NCBI RefSeq assembly: GCF_030817835.1
Contig: NZ_JAUSZR010000001.1
Span: 1,612,001 to 1,676,000, forward strand
Length of the DNA: 64,000 nucleotides
Origin: Pseudarthrobacter sp. W1I19
GTDB lineage: Bacteria > Actinomycetota > Actinomycetes > Actinomycetales > Micrococcaceae
Reading direction: 5' to 3'
Made by a program: the position numbers and the translations under genes. How positions within the stretch are numbered: the stretch's first letter is position 1; each line of letters starts with the position of its first letter. The notes under the pieces were generated by a model that was not told the DNA's origin, ran no database searches, and worked only from the letters and a program-made list of their open reading frames with translations. Positions 25,637 through 33,906 of this stretch are shown here, piece by piece.

Positions 25637-27890
25637 ACTCGATCTTGTGCTCGAACGGCGGATCGGCAAGCGTTCGGCATCCGTCATCGAAAAGCACCTG
25701 GGCATCACCACGGTTGACGGGCTGCTGAACTACTTCCCGCGCCGCTACATGAACCGCGGTGAGCTCACGCCCATCAGCGAACTCCCCCTCGATGAAGAGG
25801 TCACCCTCATCGCCCGGGTGCTCTCCAGCAGCACCCGGAACATGCAGGCCCGCCGCGGGACCATCACCGACGTCATGGTGTCCGACGACGACGGGCGGCA
25901 AGGGCTGCGGCTGGTCGGCGGAACGGACTACCGCGGGAAAGTCCCCGGCACCCTCAAAATCACCTTCTTCAACGGTTTCAAAGCAAAAACAGATCTCCTG
26001 CAGGGGCGCCGGGCCCTGTTCTCCGGAAAGGTCACCAAATTCAAGGGACAACTGGGCCTCACCAACCCGGACTTTCAACTCCTGGATGACGATCCGTTCA
26101 GCGAGGGCAGCCAGGACCCGGAAAAACTCGCCGCCATGCCCATCCCGGTCTACCCGGCCACTGCCAAACTGCCCAGCTGGAAGATCCAGAAGGCCATTCA
26201 CACCCTGCTGGAAACGCTGGACCTGGACGCGTTGCCCGACCCCGTTCCGCCCGCCGTCGCCCGGCGTGAAAAATTCCTGCCGGTGGCCGAGGCATACCGC
26301 CTTATCCACGCGCCCGAAACCGCTGAGGACTGGCGCCGGGCGCGGGACCGGCTCCGCTACCATGAAGCACTGGTGCTGCAGTCCGCCCTGGCCCGCCGCC
26401 GGGCGCAGCTGGCCGCGGAGGAAGCCACAGCACGGCGCCAGGTTCCCGGCGGGCTGCTGGCAGCCTTCGACGCTGACCTGCCCTTCACCCTCACCGCGGG
26501 GCAGGCCGCCGTCGGAAAAACCTTGGCCTCGGAACTTGCCCGCGACTCGCCGATGAACCGGCTGCTGCAGGGTGAAGTGGGCTCCGGCAAAACCATCGTG
26601 GCGCTGCGGGCCATGCTGCAGGTGGTGGACGCCGGGGGACAGGCCGCGCTGCTCGCCCCCACCGAAGTACTCGCCGCCCAGCACTACGATTCGATCCGCC
26701 GCTCCCTGGGGCCGCTCTCCAGGGACGGCCTGCTGGGCGGCCTCGGCGATACCTCGGTCCAGGTCACGCTGCTCACGGGTTCGATGCCCACGGCAGCCCG
26801 CAAGCAGGCCCTGCTTGATGCCGCCTCGGGGACAGCAGGGATCATCATCGGCACCCACGCCCTGCTGAGCGGCAACGTTACGTTCTTCGATCTTGGCCTG
26901 ATCGTGGTGGATGAACAGCACCGCTTTGGCGTGGAGCAGCGGGATGCCCTGCGTGCCAAGGCCCGGAAGCCGCCCCACCTGCTGGTCATGACCGCCACGC
27001 CCATCCCGCGAACCGTTGCCATGACCGTTTTCGGTGACCTTGAAACGTCGGTGCTGGACGAACTGCCCGCAGGCCGGGCGCCGATCAGCACCCATCTGGT
27101 GGGCCTGTCCGAAAACCCCGCGTGGGCGGGGCGCATCTGGGCCCGTTCCCGGGAGGAAATCGACAACGGGCACCAGGTGTATGTGGTCTGCCCCAAGATC
27201 GGCGCGGACGACGACGGCGACTTCAGCCCGGAGGAAACGGACCTGGCTGATGGCCTTGAGGGGGAAAACGGGCGGGAACTCGCATCGGTGACTGCCGTCG
27301 TCGAACATCTCCAGGCCGAGCCGGCACTCACCGGTGTTCCCCTTGCTCCACTGCACGGAAGGCAGCTGCCGGACGTGAAAGCGGCCGCCATGGCCGGCTT
27401 CGTGGACAACCAGGTCAAACTTCTCGTCTCCACCACCGTCATTGAGGTGGGCGTTGACGTTCCCAACGCCACGCTGATGGTCATCCTCGACGCCGACCGG
27501 TTCGGCATCTCCCAGCTCCACCAGCTGCGCGGCCGGGTGGGCAGGGGTGGGCTGCCCGGAACCTGCCTGCTGGTCACCGCCCTGGAACCCGGCCACCCGA
27601 GCCGGAAGAGGCTCGAGGCGGTGGCCGCCACTACGGACGGGTTCGCCCTTTCCCAGGAGGACCTCAAGCTCCGCCGCGAGGGTGACATCCTGGGCGCGTC
27701 CCAGTCCGGCGGCCGCTCCACCCTCAGGCTGCTGCGTGTCCTCGAGCATGAAGCTGTCATCAGCCGGGCAAGGGACGATGCCCAGCAGATCGTGTCACAC
27801 GACCCGACGCTGGCTGCACACCAGGAACTGGCTGAAGCTATCGACAAGTACCTCAACCCCGAAAAGGAGGCGTTCCTTGAACGCGGTTAG
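25626..27890 (+). CDS. recG: ATP-dependent DNA helicase RecG
   Basis: Superfamily 2 helicase that regresses stalled forks and processes Holliday junctions. It has 754 residues: an N-terminal wedge/OB domain, Walker A in QGEVGSGKTIVALRA, motif II DEQH in VVDEQHRFGVEQR, motif III TATPIPRTVA, and motif VI QLRGRVGRGG. ATG 25626 is chosen; GTG 25620 two codons earlier is possible. It overlaps the DAK2 gene by 11 bp, and rsmD follows 45 bp later. Confidence 0.96.
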   Translation: MTAELDLVLERRIGKRSASVIEKHLGITTVDGLLNYFPRRYMNRGELTPISELPLDEEVTLIARVLSSSTRNMQARRGTITDVMVSDDDGRQGLRLVGGTDYRGKVPGTLKITFFNGFKAKTDLLQGRRALFSGKVTKFKGQLGLTNPDFQLLDDDPFSEGSQDPEKLAAMPIPVYPATAKLPSWKIQKAIHTLLETLDLDALPDPVPPAVARREKFLPVAEAYRLIHAPETAEDWRRARDRLRYHEALVLQSALARRRAQLAAEEATARRQVPGGLLAAFDADLPFTLTAGQAAVGKTLASELARDSPMNRLLQGEVGSGKTIVALRAMLQVVDAGGQAALLAPTEVLAAQHYDSIRRSLGPLSRDGLLGGLGDTSVQVTLLTGSMPTAARKQALLDAASGTAGIIIGTHALLSGNVTFFDLGLIVVDEQHRFGVEQRDALRAKARKPPHLLVMTATPIPRTVAMTVFGDLETSVLDELPAGRAPISTHLVGLSENPAWAGRIWARSREEIDNGHQVYVVCPKIGADDDGDFSPEETDLADGLEGENGRELASVTAVVEHLQAEPALTGVPLAPLHGRQLPDVKAAAMAGFVDNQVKLLVSTTVIEVGVDVPNATLMVILDADRFGISQLHQLRGRVGRGGLPGTCLLVTALEPGHPSRKRLEAVAATTDGFALSQEDLKLRREGDILGASQSGGRSTLRLLRVLEHEAVISRARDDAQQIVSHDPTLAAHQELAEAIDKYLNPEKEAFLERG

Positions 27891-27935
27891 CAAGGCGGAC
27901 CCCAAAATGCGCGCCGGCGGAAGCAGAGGCGCGCA

Positions 27936-28598
27936 GTGAGCCGGATCATTTCCGGGGCAGCAGGCGGCACACCGCTGCAGGCTGTCCCTGGCTCCCTGAC
28001 CAGGCCCACCACAGACCGTGTCAAGGAAGCACTATTCTCGCGGCTCGAGGCCTTTGACGTCATCAGCGGTGCCAGGGTGCTGGACCTCTACGCCGGTTCG
28101 GGATCCCTGGGTGTGGAGAGTGGCAGCAGGGGAGCCCAAACCGTGGACCTGGTGGAGTCCGATGCGAAGGCGAGTGCTGTGTGCCAGCGCAACGCCGACC
28201 TCATTAACGGGGTCCTGGGCCGAAAAGCCGTAACGGTCCACCGGTCCAAGGTGGAGCCATTCCTTGAGCGCGCCGCTGCCGCAGCAGCCTGGGACCTGGT
28301 GTTCCTGGATCCGCCCTATCCCCTGGAGGAGGTGGCCCTGGCCGCGGTGCTCGAAAAGCTGGCCGGCCACCTGGCTCCCGCGGCCGTGGTGGTGGTGGAG
28401 AGGTCGTCACGCTCGCCAGAGCCTGCGTGGCCGGTCAGGCTGGCGCGGTTCGCGGAGAAGAAGTACGGCGAAACCAGGTTGTGGTTCGCTGAGCCCTTTG
28501 TCCCTGACGCCGTCGACCCGGACGCCTTGATTGCCGAAGGCGTGGATGCGGACGGGAGCGGCTCCGGTTCCGTTGAGGCGGACGGCAGCAGCCGGTAG
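27936..28598 (+). CDS. rsmD: 16S rRNA (guanine-966-N2)-methyltransferase
   Basis: Methylates G966 of 16S rRNA with S-adenosylmethionine. It has 220 residues. The SAM-binding Rossmann motif is VLDLYAGSGSLGVE and the catalytic motif IV is DPPYP. N-terminal RIISGAAGGTPL and RPTTDRVKEALFS are family marks. The last ~30 residues (acidic, Gly/Ser-rich, GVDADGSGSGSVEADGSSR) are an unstructured extension. The start is GTG. coaD is normally next in actinobacteria; here two opposed genes intervene. Confidence 0.93.
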   Translation: MSRIISGAAGGTPLQAVPGSLTRPTTDRVKEALFSRLEAFDVISGARVLDLYAGSGSLGVESGSRGAQTVDLVESDAKASAVCQRNADLINGVLGRKAVTVHRSKVEPFLERAAAAAAWDLVFLDPPYPLEEVALAAVLEKLAGHLAPAAVVVVERSSRSPEPAWPVRLARFAEKKYGETRLWFAEPFVPDAVDPDALIAEGVDADGSGSGSVEADGSSR

Positions 28599-28623
28599 GA
28601 AACTGTTCCGGCGGGACGCCTGA

Positions 28624-29412
28624 TCAGGCCGCGAGGACGTCCAGGTCCACACCGGCCAGGACCCTGGCCGGATGGGGCCCCCGGGCGGTCAGTTCCTCAG
28701 ACCAGCCCGCGGGCCAGGATGTTTGGGTGCCGGCCAGGATGATGTTCCCGGGGTAGCGGCCGTCGAACATGCCTGCTTCAGCAACAGCGGCGACGTCCCC
28801 CATTGCGCGCCGCATCGCCGCGGCCTGGCTGCGGACCAGGGTGAGGCCAGGTTCGTCCCCCACGTTCACGATCAGGAGACCCTGCGGGGCCAGCCGCTGC
28901 CTCAGCTCGCTGTAAAACTCTGTGCAGGCAAGGTGCGCGGGGGCCGCCGGGCCGGAGAAGATGTCCAGGATGACGACGTCGAAGCGGAGTCCGGGATCAA
29001 GCTCCGTGAGTGCGTCCCTGGCGTCTCCGATGATGGCGTGCAGGTCTGTCCCGTCAGGGAGTGGCAGCTGCCGGAGGACGAAATCGAGAAGTTCCCGTTC
29101 CAGCTCCACCGTGTACTGAATGGATCCTGGCCTGGTCGCCTGGATGTAGCGGGCCAGTGTCAGGGCGCCTGCTCCCAGGTGCAGCGCCGTGACCGGCGTT
29201 CCTGCGGGGGCCGCCAGGTCCACCAGATGCCCGATCCGCCTCAGGTACTCGTAGAAAATGTGGTCAGGCCGCGCCAGGTCCACGTGGGACTGTTCTGCCC
29301 CGCCGATACTGAGCACGTAGCCGCCCCCGGTGAAAGCATCCGGCTCGATGGATGCATGCTGTCCACTGGTGCGAAGGAACCGGGCCGCACCCCGCCCGCT
29401 GCCTGCCTGCAT
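28624..29412 (-). CDS. Spermidine-synthase-like methyltransferase-fold protein
   Basis: A 262-residue Rossmann-fold protein of the spermidine synthase/SpeE-like superfamily. The nucleotide-binding motif is TALHLGAGALTLARYI, with an acidic end in VELEREL and IIGDARDAL, and DVVILDIFSGPAAP. It lacks a clear polyamine-site DxxD pair, so true aminopropyl transfer is doubtful; many actinobacterial members are unassigned. The ATG shares one base with the stop of the upstream aminotransferase (TGATG), so the two are coupled and may act in one pathway. Confidence 0.75.
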   Translation of the reverse strand: MQAGSGRGAARFLRTSGQHASIEPDAFTGGGYVLSIGGAEQSHVDLARPDHIFYEYLRRIGHLVDLAAPAGTPVTALHLGAGALTLARYIQATRPGSIQYTVELERELLDFVLRQLPLPDGTDLHAIIGDARDALTELDPGLRFDVVILDIFSGPAAPAHLACTEFYSELRQRLAPQGLLIVNVGDEPGLTLVRSQAAAMRRAMGDVAAVAEAGMFDGRYPGNIILAGTQTSWPAGWSEELTARGPHPARVLAGVDLDVLAA

Positions 29413-30641
29413 CAAACCAGCCCGCCAAGGGTTGCCAGCCTGGCTGCGGCCTCCTCAAGGACCTCCGTCCTTTTGCAGAAAGCAAAACGAAGCAGGCTGC
29501 GTGTCCTCTCTGCCCCTTCCGGGTGGCAGAACACCGGGACCGGGATCGCGGCAACGCCCACCAGTCCGGGCAGCCTGCGGGCCAGGTCCACGGAGTCGTG
29601 GATTCCCAGCGGCGCCGTATCGACGTTGACGAAGTACGTGCCCTGCGGGGAGTAGACATCGAAGCCTGCCGCCCTCAGCCCTTCGCTCAGAATGTCCCGC
29701 TTGCGCTGCAGCGTGGCGGCAACACCATCGTAAAAGGCGTCCGGCAGGCCCAGTCCGGTGGCAATGGCCGCTTGGAACGGGGTGCCCGAACTGTAGGTGA
29801 GGAACTGCTTGACCGTCCGGACAGCGGACACCAGGTCCTCCGGGCCCGTCACCCAGCCGATCTTCCAGCCTGTGAGCGAAAATGTCTTGCCGGCCGAGGA
29901 GATGGTGATGGTACGGTGACCCGCTCCGGGCAGGGAAGCCACCGGCACGTGGCGGGGACCAAAAGTCAGGTGTTCATACACTTCGTCGGTGATGATCAGG
30001 CAGTCGTGCTTCCGGGCCAGGTCAACGACGCGCTGCAGGACACTCCGGGGAAACACCGCGCCCGTGGGGTTGTGCGGGTTGTTCAGCAGCACCACCCTGG
30101 TCCGCCCGCTGAAGGCCGCTTCCAGGGCGGCCGGGTCCGGCATGAAGTCCGGGGCCAGCAGCGGAGCCGTGACGTGGGTGGCGCCGGAGAGCCCAATCAC
30201 AGCGCCGTAGGAATCGTAGAACGGCTCGAAGGTCAGGACCTCGTCTCCGGGGCCGGTGAAAGCCAGCAGGGCGGCGGCGATGCCTTCAGTGGCGCCGGTG
30301 GTGATGATCACCCCGGTCTGCGGATCAGGGGTGAGGCCATAGAACCTTTCCTGGTGCGCAGCCACCGCTTCGCGCAGTTCCAGGATGCCCTTGCCGGGCG
30401 CGTACTGGTTCATGCCGGCGGCGATGGCGGCGCGGGCAGCTTCCCTGATCTCCAGCGGACCGTCCTCGTCCGGAAAGCCCTGCCCCAGGTTGATGGCACC
30501 GGTCTGCGCCGCGAGGGTGGTCATCTCTTCGAAGATGGTCACGCCCAGCCCGCCATCGGGTCCGAGGAGGTTGGCTCCGAGCGCGGTCCGCTGCCAGGGG
30601 GCAGGGGCCATGGGGGTGGAAACTTCCCGTGGTGGATGCAT
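29412..30641 (-). CDS. PLP-dependent aminotransferase, class I/II
   Basis: A 409-residue fold-type I aminotransferase similar to the DapC/YbdL/KAT group. The PLP lysine is in SSAGKTFSLTGWKIGW; GATEGIAAALLA, NNPHNPTGAVF and DEVYEHLTF are diagnostic. An actinobacterial role as N-succinyl-diaminopimelate aminotransferase or methionine/kynurenine aminotransferase is possible, not proven. ATG 30641 is preferred: TACCAT ends 6 bp upstream on the minus strand (leaderless pattern), and the longer frame to 30947 would cross coaD. An alternative start is ATG 30611. It is coupled to the spermidine-synthase-like gene. Confidence 0.88.
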   Translation of the reverse strand: MHPPREVSTPMAPAPWQRTALGANLLGPDGGLGVTIFEEMTTLAAQTGAINLGQGFPDEDGPLEIREAARAAIAAGMNQYAPGKGILELREAVAAHQERFYGLTPDPQTGVIITTGATEGIAAALLAFTGPGDEVLTFEPFYDSYGAVIGLSGATHVTAPLLAPDFMPDPAALEAAFSGRTRVVLLNNPHNPTGAVFPRSVLQRVVDLARKHDCLIITDEVYEHLTFGPRHVPVASLPGAGHRTITISSAGKTFSLTGWKIGWVTGPEDLVSAVRTVKQFLTYSSGTPFQAAIATGLGLPDAFYDGVAATLQRKRDILSEGLRAAGFDVYSPQGTYFVNVDTAPLGIHDSVDLARRLPGLVGVAAIPVPVFCHPEGAERTRSLLRFAFCKRTEVLEEAAARLATLGGLV

Positions 30642-30647
30642 CCAGTC

Positions 30648-30653
30648 ATGGTA
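30648..30653 (-). promoter_or_regulatory. Candidate -10 element of leaderless aminotransferase mRNA
   Basis: TACCAT on the minus strand, 6 bp before ATG 30641. It faces away from the coaD -10 with 19 bp between them, so each -35 would fall on the other's -10. Confidence 0.45.
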
Positions 30654-30672
30654 TCCCGGCCTTTCCATGGGG

Positions 30673-30678
30673 TAGGTT
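30673..30678 (+). promoter_or_regulatory. Candidate -10 element of leaderless coaD mRNA
   Basis: TAGGTT, 6 bp before ATG 30685. The 6-bp gap holds GGAG, too close to the ATG for a normal ribosome binding site. Confidence 0.4.
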
Positions 30679-30684
30679 CGGAGC

Positions 30685-31185
30685 ATGAGACGCGCTGTCT
30701 GCCCCGGATCCTTCGACCCCATCCACAACGGCCATCTCGAGGTTATTGCCCGGGCGGCCAGCCTGTTTGATGAAGTCATCGTGGCGGTATCCACCAACCC
30801 GGCCAAGAAGTACATGTTCACGCTCGCGGAGCGGCTGGAGATGGCCCGTGAAACCCTCGCGTCGCTCAAGGGCATCGTGGTGGAACCCGTAGGCGAAGGG
30901 CTGCTCGCAGAGTATTGCCGGCAGCGGGGTGTGTCAGCCATCGTCAAGGGCCTTAGATCGTCCTCCGACTTCGACTACGAGCTGCCCATGGCCACGATGA
31001 ACCGGCAGCTGAGCGGAGTGGAAACGGTCTTCCTGCCTGCCGAGGCACATTACATCCACCTGTCCTCCACCTTGATCAAGGAAGTCGCGGGCCTGGGCGG
31101 CAGCGTCTCCGATTACGTTCCCAGATCAGTGCATCGGAGGATGCTGGCGGGCGGGTCGGCGGACGATCAGCAGCCAAGAGGGTAG
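30685..31185 (+). CDS. coaD: Phosphopantetheine adenylyltransferase
   Basis: Penultimate step of coenzyme A synthesis (4'-phosphopantetheine to dephospho-CoA). It has 166 residues, normal for the family. The nucleotidyltransferase motif is GSFDPIHNGHLEV and the second ATP motif is LSSTLIKEVAGLGG. It starts 43 bp from the divergent aminotransferase. The DUF177-rpmF-rnc-mutM run starts 100 bp later from its own promoter. Confidence 0.96.
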   Translation: MRRAVCPGSFDPIHNGHLEVIARAASLFDEVIVAVSTNPAKKYMFTLAERLEMARETLASLKGIVVEPVGEGLLAEYCRQRGVSAIVKGLRSSSDFDYELPMATMNRQLSGVETVFLPAEAHYIHLSSTLIKEVAGLGGSVSDYVPRSVHRRMLAGGSADDQQPRG

Positions 31186-31221
31186 GCTTGTCAGGTACTT
31201 CGGCGGTCCCCGCTGGCTGGT

Positions 31222-31251
31222 TTGAGTCCCCGCGGCTCTTCAGGCTAAGAT
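31222..31251 (+). promoter_or_regulatory. Candidate promoter of the DUF177-rpmF-rnc-mutM unit
   Basis: TTGAGT (31222-31227) and TAAGAT (31246-31251) are 18 bp apart. Transcription would start near 31258, leaving ~27 nt of leader with AGGAG at 31275-31279. This limits the DUF177 start codon to ATT 31285 or later. Confidence 0.55.
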
Positions 31252-31284
31252 GGTACGTCGGTCATATGTTCAACAGGAGTTCTC

Positions 31285-31833
31285 ATTAAAAGAGATGCTG
31301 GTTCGCCCCTGGCGTTCGACGTCAAGGACCTCGGACGCAGTCCGGGAAGCATGCGGACACTGAAGGAACATGTACCCGCACCGGGTGATCTTGGTGTGGC
31401 GCTCATTGGTGTTCAGGAAGGCTCGGAAATCGAGCTGGATCTGAGGCTTGAGGCCGTACACGAAGGAATTCTGGTATCCGGAACCGCACTCACCGAAGTA
31501 ACCGGTGAATGCGGCCGATGCCTGGATCCCCTTGCGTATGACCTTGAGGTCAATGTGCAAGAACTTTTCTTCTATGAGGGCGTACAGCTTTCGGACGAAG
31601 AAGATGATGAAGAGCAACGTCGAGTCGAGCACGATGTAATCGATCTTGAACCGGTGTTGCGGGACGCGGTTGTCACCAATCTGCCGTTCCAGCCGGTGTG
31701 CCGGGAAGACTGCCAGGGCCTTTGCTCCGAATGCGGAGTTCGCCTGGAAGACGAGCCGGGGCACCACCACGAGGTCTTGGATCCTCGCTGGGCTGCCCTA
31801 GCTGATATGGCTAAGCCTGACCGGCAAAATTGA
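31285..31833 (+). CDS. DUF177 (YceD-like) protein; apparent ATT start
   Basis: YceD-family protein, usually encoded before rpmF and thought to assist 23S rRNA or ribosome assembly. Family segments are FDVKDLGRSPGSM, GECGRCLDPL and a cysteine cluster CREDCQGLCSECG that probably binds zinc. The conserved FDVKDLG block lies upstream of the first ATG (31351), so that ATG cannot be the true start. The frame is closed by a stop at 31246, and the only start-like codon placed correctly after AGGAG (31275-31279) is ATT 31285; CTG 31309 is the alternative. From ATT it has 182 residues. Confidence 0.85.
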   Translation: MKRDAGSPLAFDVKDLGRSPGSMRTLKEHVPAPGDLGVALIGVQEGSEIELDLRLEAVHEGILVSGTALTEVTGECGRCLDPLAYDLEVNVQELFFYEGVQLSDEEDDEEQRRVEHDVIDLEPVLRDAVVTNLPFQPVCREDCQGLCSECGVRLEDEPGHHHEVLDPRWAALADMAKPDRQN

Positions 31834-31869
31834 TTTGTACGTGTTTGTCTAGAGAGAAATGAGTTAGCC

Positions 31870-32073
31870 GTGGCTGTTCCCAAGCGGAAAATGTCTCGCT
31901 CGAATACCCGCGCCCGCCGCTCGCAGTGGAAGGCGACCGCCCCCCACCTGGTGAAGACCGTGGAGAACGGCCAGGTTACCTACAGCCTGCCGCACCAGGC
32001 GAAGGTCGTCACCGACTCGGCCGGCACCGCGCTGTTCCTTGAGTACAAGGGCCGCAAGGTCGCGGACGTCTAA
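31870..32073 (+). CDS. rpmF: 50S ribosomal protein L32
   Basis: Small basic large-subunit protein of 67 residues, with the typical start [21 protein letters not shown]. The zinc-binding cysteine pairs of some L32 proteins are absent, so this is the Cys-minus form. GTG start. It follows DUF177 (37 bp), as in most bacteria, and precedes rnc. Confidence 0.97.
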   Translation: MAVPKRKMSRSNTRARRSQWKATAPHLVKTVENGQVTYSLPHQAKVVTDSAGTALFLEYKGRKVADV

Positions 32074-32091
32074 TCGGCCCCTCAGGCTGAC

Positions 32092-32838
32092 ATGATGTCT
32101 TCAACTGAAGAGCTTTTGAAGCGTCTCGGTGTCTCAATTGACGCCGGGACGCTTCGTCTTGCGCTCACACACCGTTCCTACGCCTACGAAAACGGCGGCA
32201 TCCCCACCAACGAGCGGCTGGAATTCCTGGGCGACTCCATCCTGGGGTTCTCCGTGACGGACGCCCTGTACCGGGACAATCCGGACCTGCCCGAAGGTGA
32301 TCTGGCGAAGCGCCGATCGGCCGTGGTCAGTACCCGTGCCCTTGCCGGCATCGGGCGCAGCCTGGGTATTGGCGACTACATCTACCTTGGGCAGGGTGAA
32401 AAGCTCACCGAGGGCAAAAACAAGGCGTCGATCCTTGCCGACACCATGGAGGCGCTGATCGGTGCCACCTACGTGTCCAACGACATCGAGACGGCCCGCC
32501 AGCTGGTGATGCGCCTGATCGGGCCCCTACTCAAAGACGCTGCCGCCCTTGGCGCCGGGACCGACTGGAAAACCAGCATCCAGGAACTTGCGGCAAGCCG
32601 GCAGCTTGGGACCATCCACTATGCGGTGGAGGGCTCCGGCCCGGACCACGCGCGGGTTTTTACCGCAGTCCTGCACATCGGCGGCACGGCGTACGGCCGG
32701 GGAACCGGCCACTCCAAAAAGGAAGCGGAGCAGGAAGCTGCTGCTGACGCCTGGCGGGCCCTTTCCGGCACTGCGGCTTCAAACGCTGCGGCTTCCGCCA
32801 CCGGGGGCAAGTCCGCCGGTTCCATAGCCGCCAAGTAG
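32092..32838 (+). CDS. rnc: Ribonuclease III
   Basis: Cleaves double-stranded RNA in rRNA and mRNA processing. It has 248 residues. The catalytic signature [10 protein letters not shown] is at residues ~40-49, followed by the RNase III domain with [10 protein letters not shown], and a double-stranded RNA-binding domain (about residues 160-230). Two consecutive ATGs (32092, 32095) leave the start uncertain by one residue. The Ala/Ser-rich tail is probably disordered. mutM follows with a 4-bp gap. Confidence 0.96.
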   Translation: MMSSTEELLKRLGVSIDAGTLRLALTHRSYAYENGGIPTNERLEFLGDSILGFSVTDALYRDNPDLPEGDLAKRRSAVVSTRALAGIGRSLGIGDYIYLGQGEKLTEGKNKASILADTMEALIGATYVSNDIETARQLVMRLIGPLLKDAAALGAGTDWKTSIQELAASRQLGTIHYAVEGSGPDHARVFTAVLHIGGTAYGRGTGHSKKEAEQEAAADAWRALSGTAASNAAASATGGKSAGSIAAK

Positions 32839-32842
32839 CGCT

Positions 32843-33811
32843 GTGCCCGAACTTCCCGAAGTAGAGGTGGTCCGCCGCGGCCTGGTGAGCTGGGTGCGCG
32901 GCCGGACCATCGAATCCGTGGAAGTCCTGGACGAACGCTCCATCCGCCGCCACGTGCTCGGGACGGCGGACTTCGTCGGGAACCTCGAAGGGGCCACAGT
33001 CGCCGACGTCGTACGCCGGGGGAAATTCCTCTGGATGCCGCTGCTCGACGCAACCGCCGGCACCGCTGAAGACCCGGCAGGGGACGGGCGTCCCGCCGTC
33101 GCGCTGATGGCCCACCTTGGCATGAGCGGCCAACTCCTCATGCAGGACGCGGATGTCCCGGACGAGAAGCACCTCAAGGTGCGGTTCCGGCTCAGCCCCA
33201 ATGGCGGCATGCCCGAACAGCTGCGGTTCGTGGACCAGCGGATCTTCGGCGGCCTGTTCGTCACCTCACTGGTACCCACGGACGACGGCGGCCCTGGCGG
33301 CCTCGCCGAATCGCCGCTGCCCCTGATAGCAGAGGAAGCGGCACACATCGCCCGCGATCCGTTGGACCCCGCCTTCTCGTTCGATCTTTTCTACCGCCGT
33401 TTGCGCAAGCGTAAAACGGGATTGAAGCGGGCCCTGCTGGATCAGGGCCTCGTATCGGGCATCGGCAACATCTACGCCGACGAAGCCCTGTGGCGTGCCC
33501 GCCTCCACTTCGCCCGGCCCACGGACACCCTCCGCCGGTCCGAAGCGGAACGGGTGCTGGGCAGCGCCCGTGACGTTATGCTCGATGCCCTGGCCGCCGG
33601 CGGGACAAGCTTCGACTCTCTCTATGTCAACGTCAACGGCGCCTCGGGGTACTTCGACAGGTCTCTCAATGCCTATGGCCGGGAGGGCCAGCCGTGCCGG
33701 CGGTGTGCCGCTGCGGGAATCCATGCAGTCATACGGCGCGACCAGTTCATGAACCGCTCTTCGCACACCTGCCCGGTGTGCCAGCCCCGTCCCCGCAACG
33801 GCCGCTGGTAG
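32843..33811 (+). CDS. mutM: Formamidopyrimidine-DNA glycosylase
   Basis: Removes 8-oxoguanine and other oxidised purines, then nicks the abasic site. It has 322 residues. The catalytic N-terminus PELPEVE follows the processed GTG-encoded Met. There is a helix-two-turn-helix domain ([20 protein letters not shown]) and a C-terminal zinc finger CRRC...CPVC. It is somewhat longer than the ~280-residue norm because of insertions around residues 70-80 and 150-165. It is translationally linked to rnc. Confidence 0.96.
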   Translation: MPELPEVEVVRRGLVSWVRGRTIESVEVLDERSIRRHVLGTADFVGNLEGATVADVVRRGKFLWMPLLDATAGTAEDPAGDGRPAVALMAHLGMSGQLLMQDADVPDEKHLKVRFRLSPNGGMPEQLRFVDQRIFGGLFVTSLVPTDDGGPGGLAESPLPLIAEEAAHIARDPLDPAFSFDLFYRRLRKRKTGLKRALLDQGLVSGIGNIYADEALWRARLHFARPTDTLRRSEAERVLGSARDVMLDALAAGGTSFDSLYVNVNGASGYFDRSLNAYGREGQPCRRCAAAGIHAVIRRDQFMNRSSHTCPVCQPRPRNGRW

Positions 33812-33906
33812 TCCGCCGGCCGCATATTCTGCGGATTCTTCGGTTCCGCAATGTGGACCCGGCTGCGAAACTTTGTCGATGAAGGCCAAGCGCAGCACGC
33901 CCGCGC

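Noticed and set aside
25569..27749. 726-codon minus-strand frame opposite recG; similar frames at 33673-35607 and 38915-40879
   Set aside because: Same explanation: they mirror recG, the MFS gene and smc/ftsY. Their sequences are low in family features and they have no ribosome binding sites.
28618..28629. GCCTGATCAGGC palindrome as terminator between rsmD and the spermidine-synthase-like gene
   Set aside because: It is a 12-bp palindrome with no room for a loop and contains the opposed stop codon; it is too weak to call.
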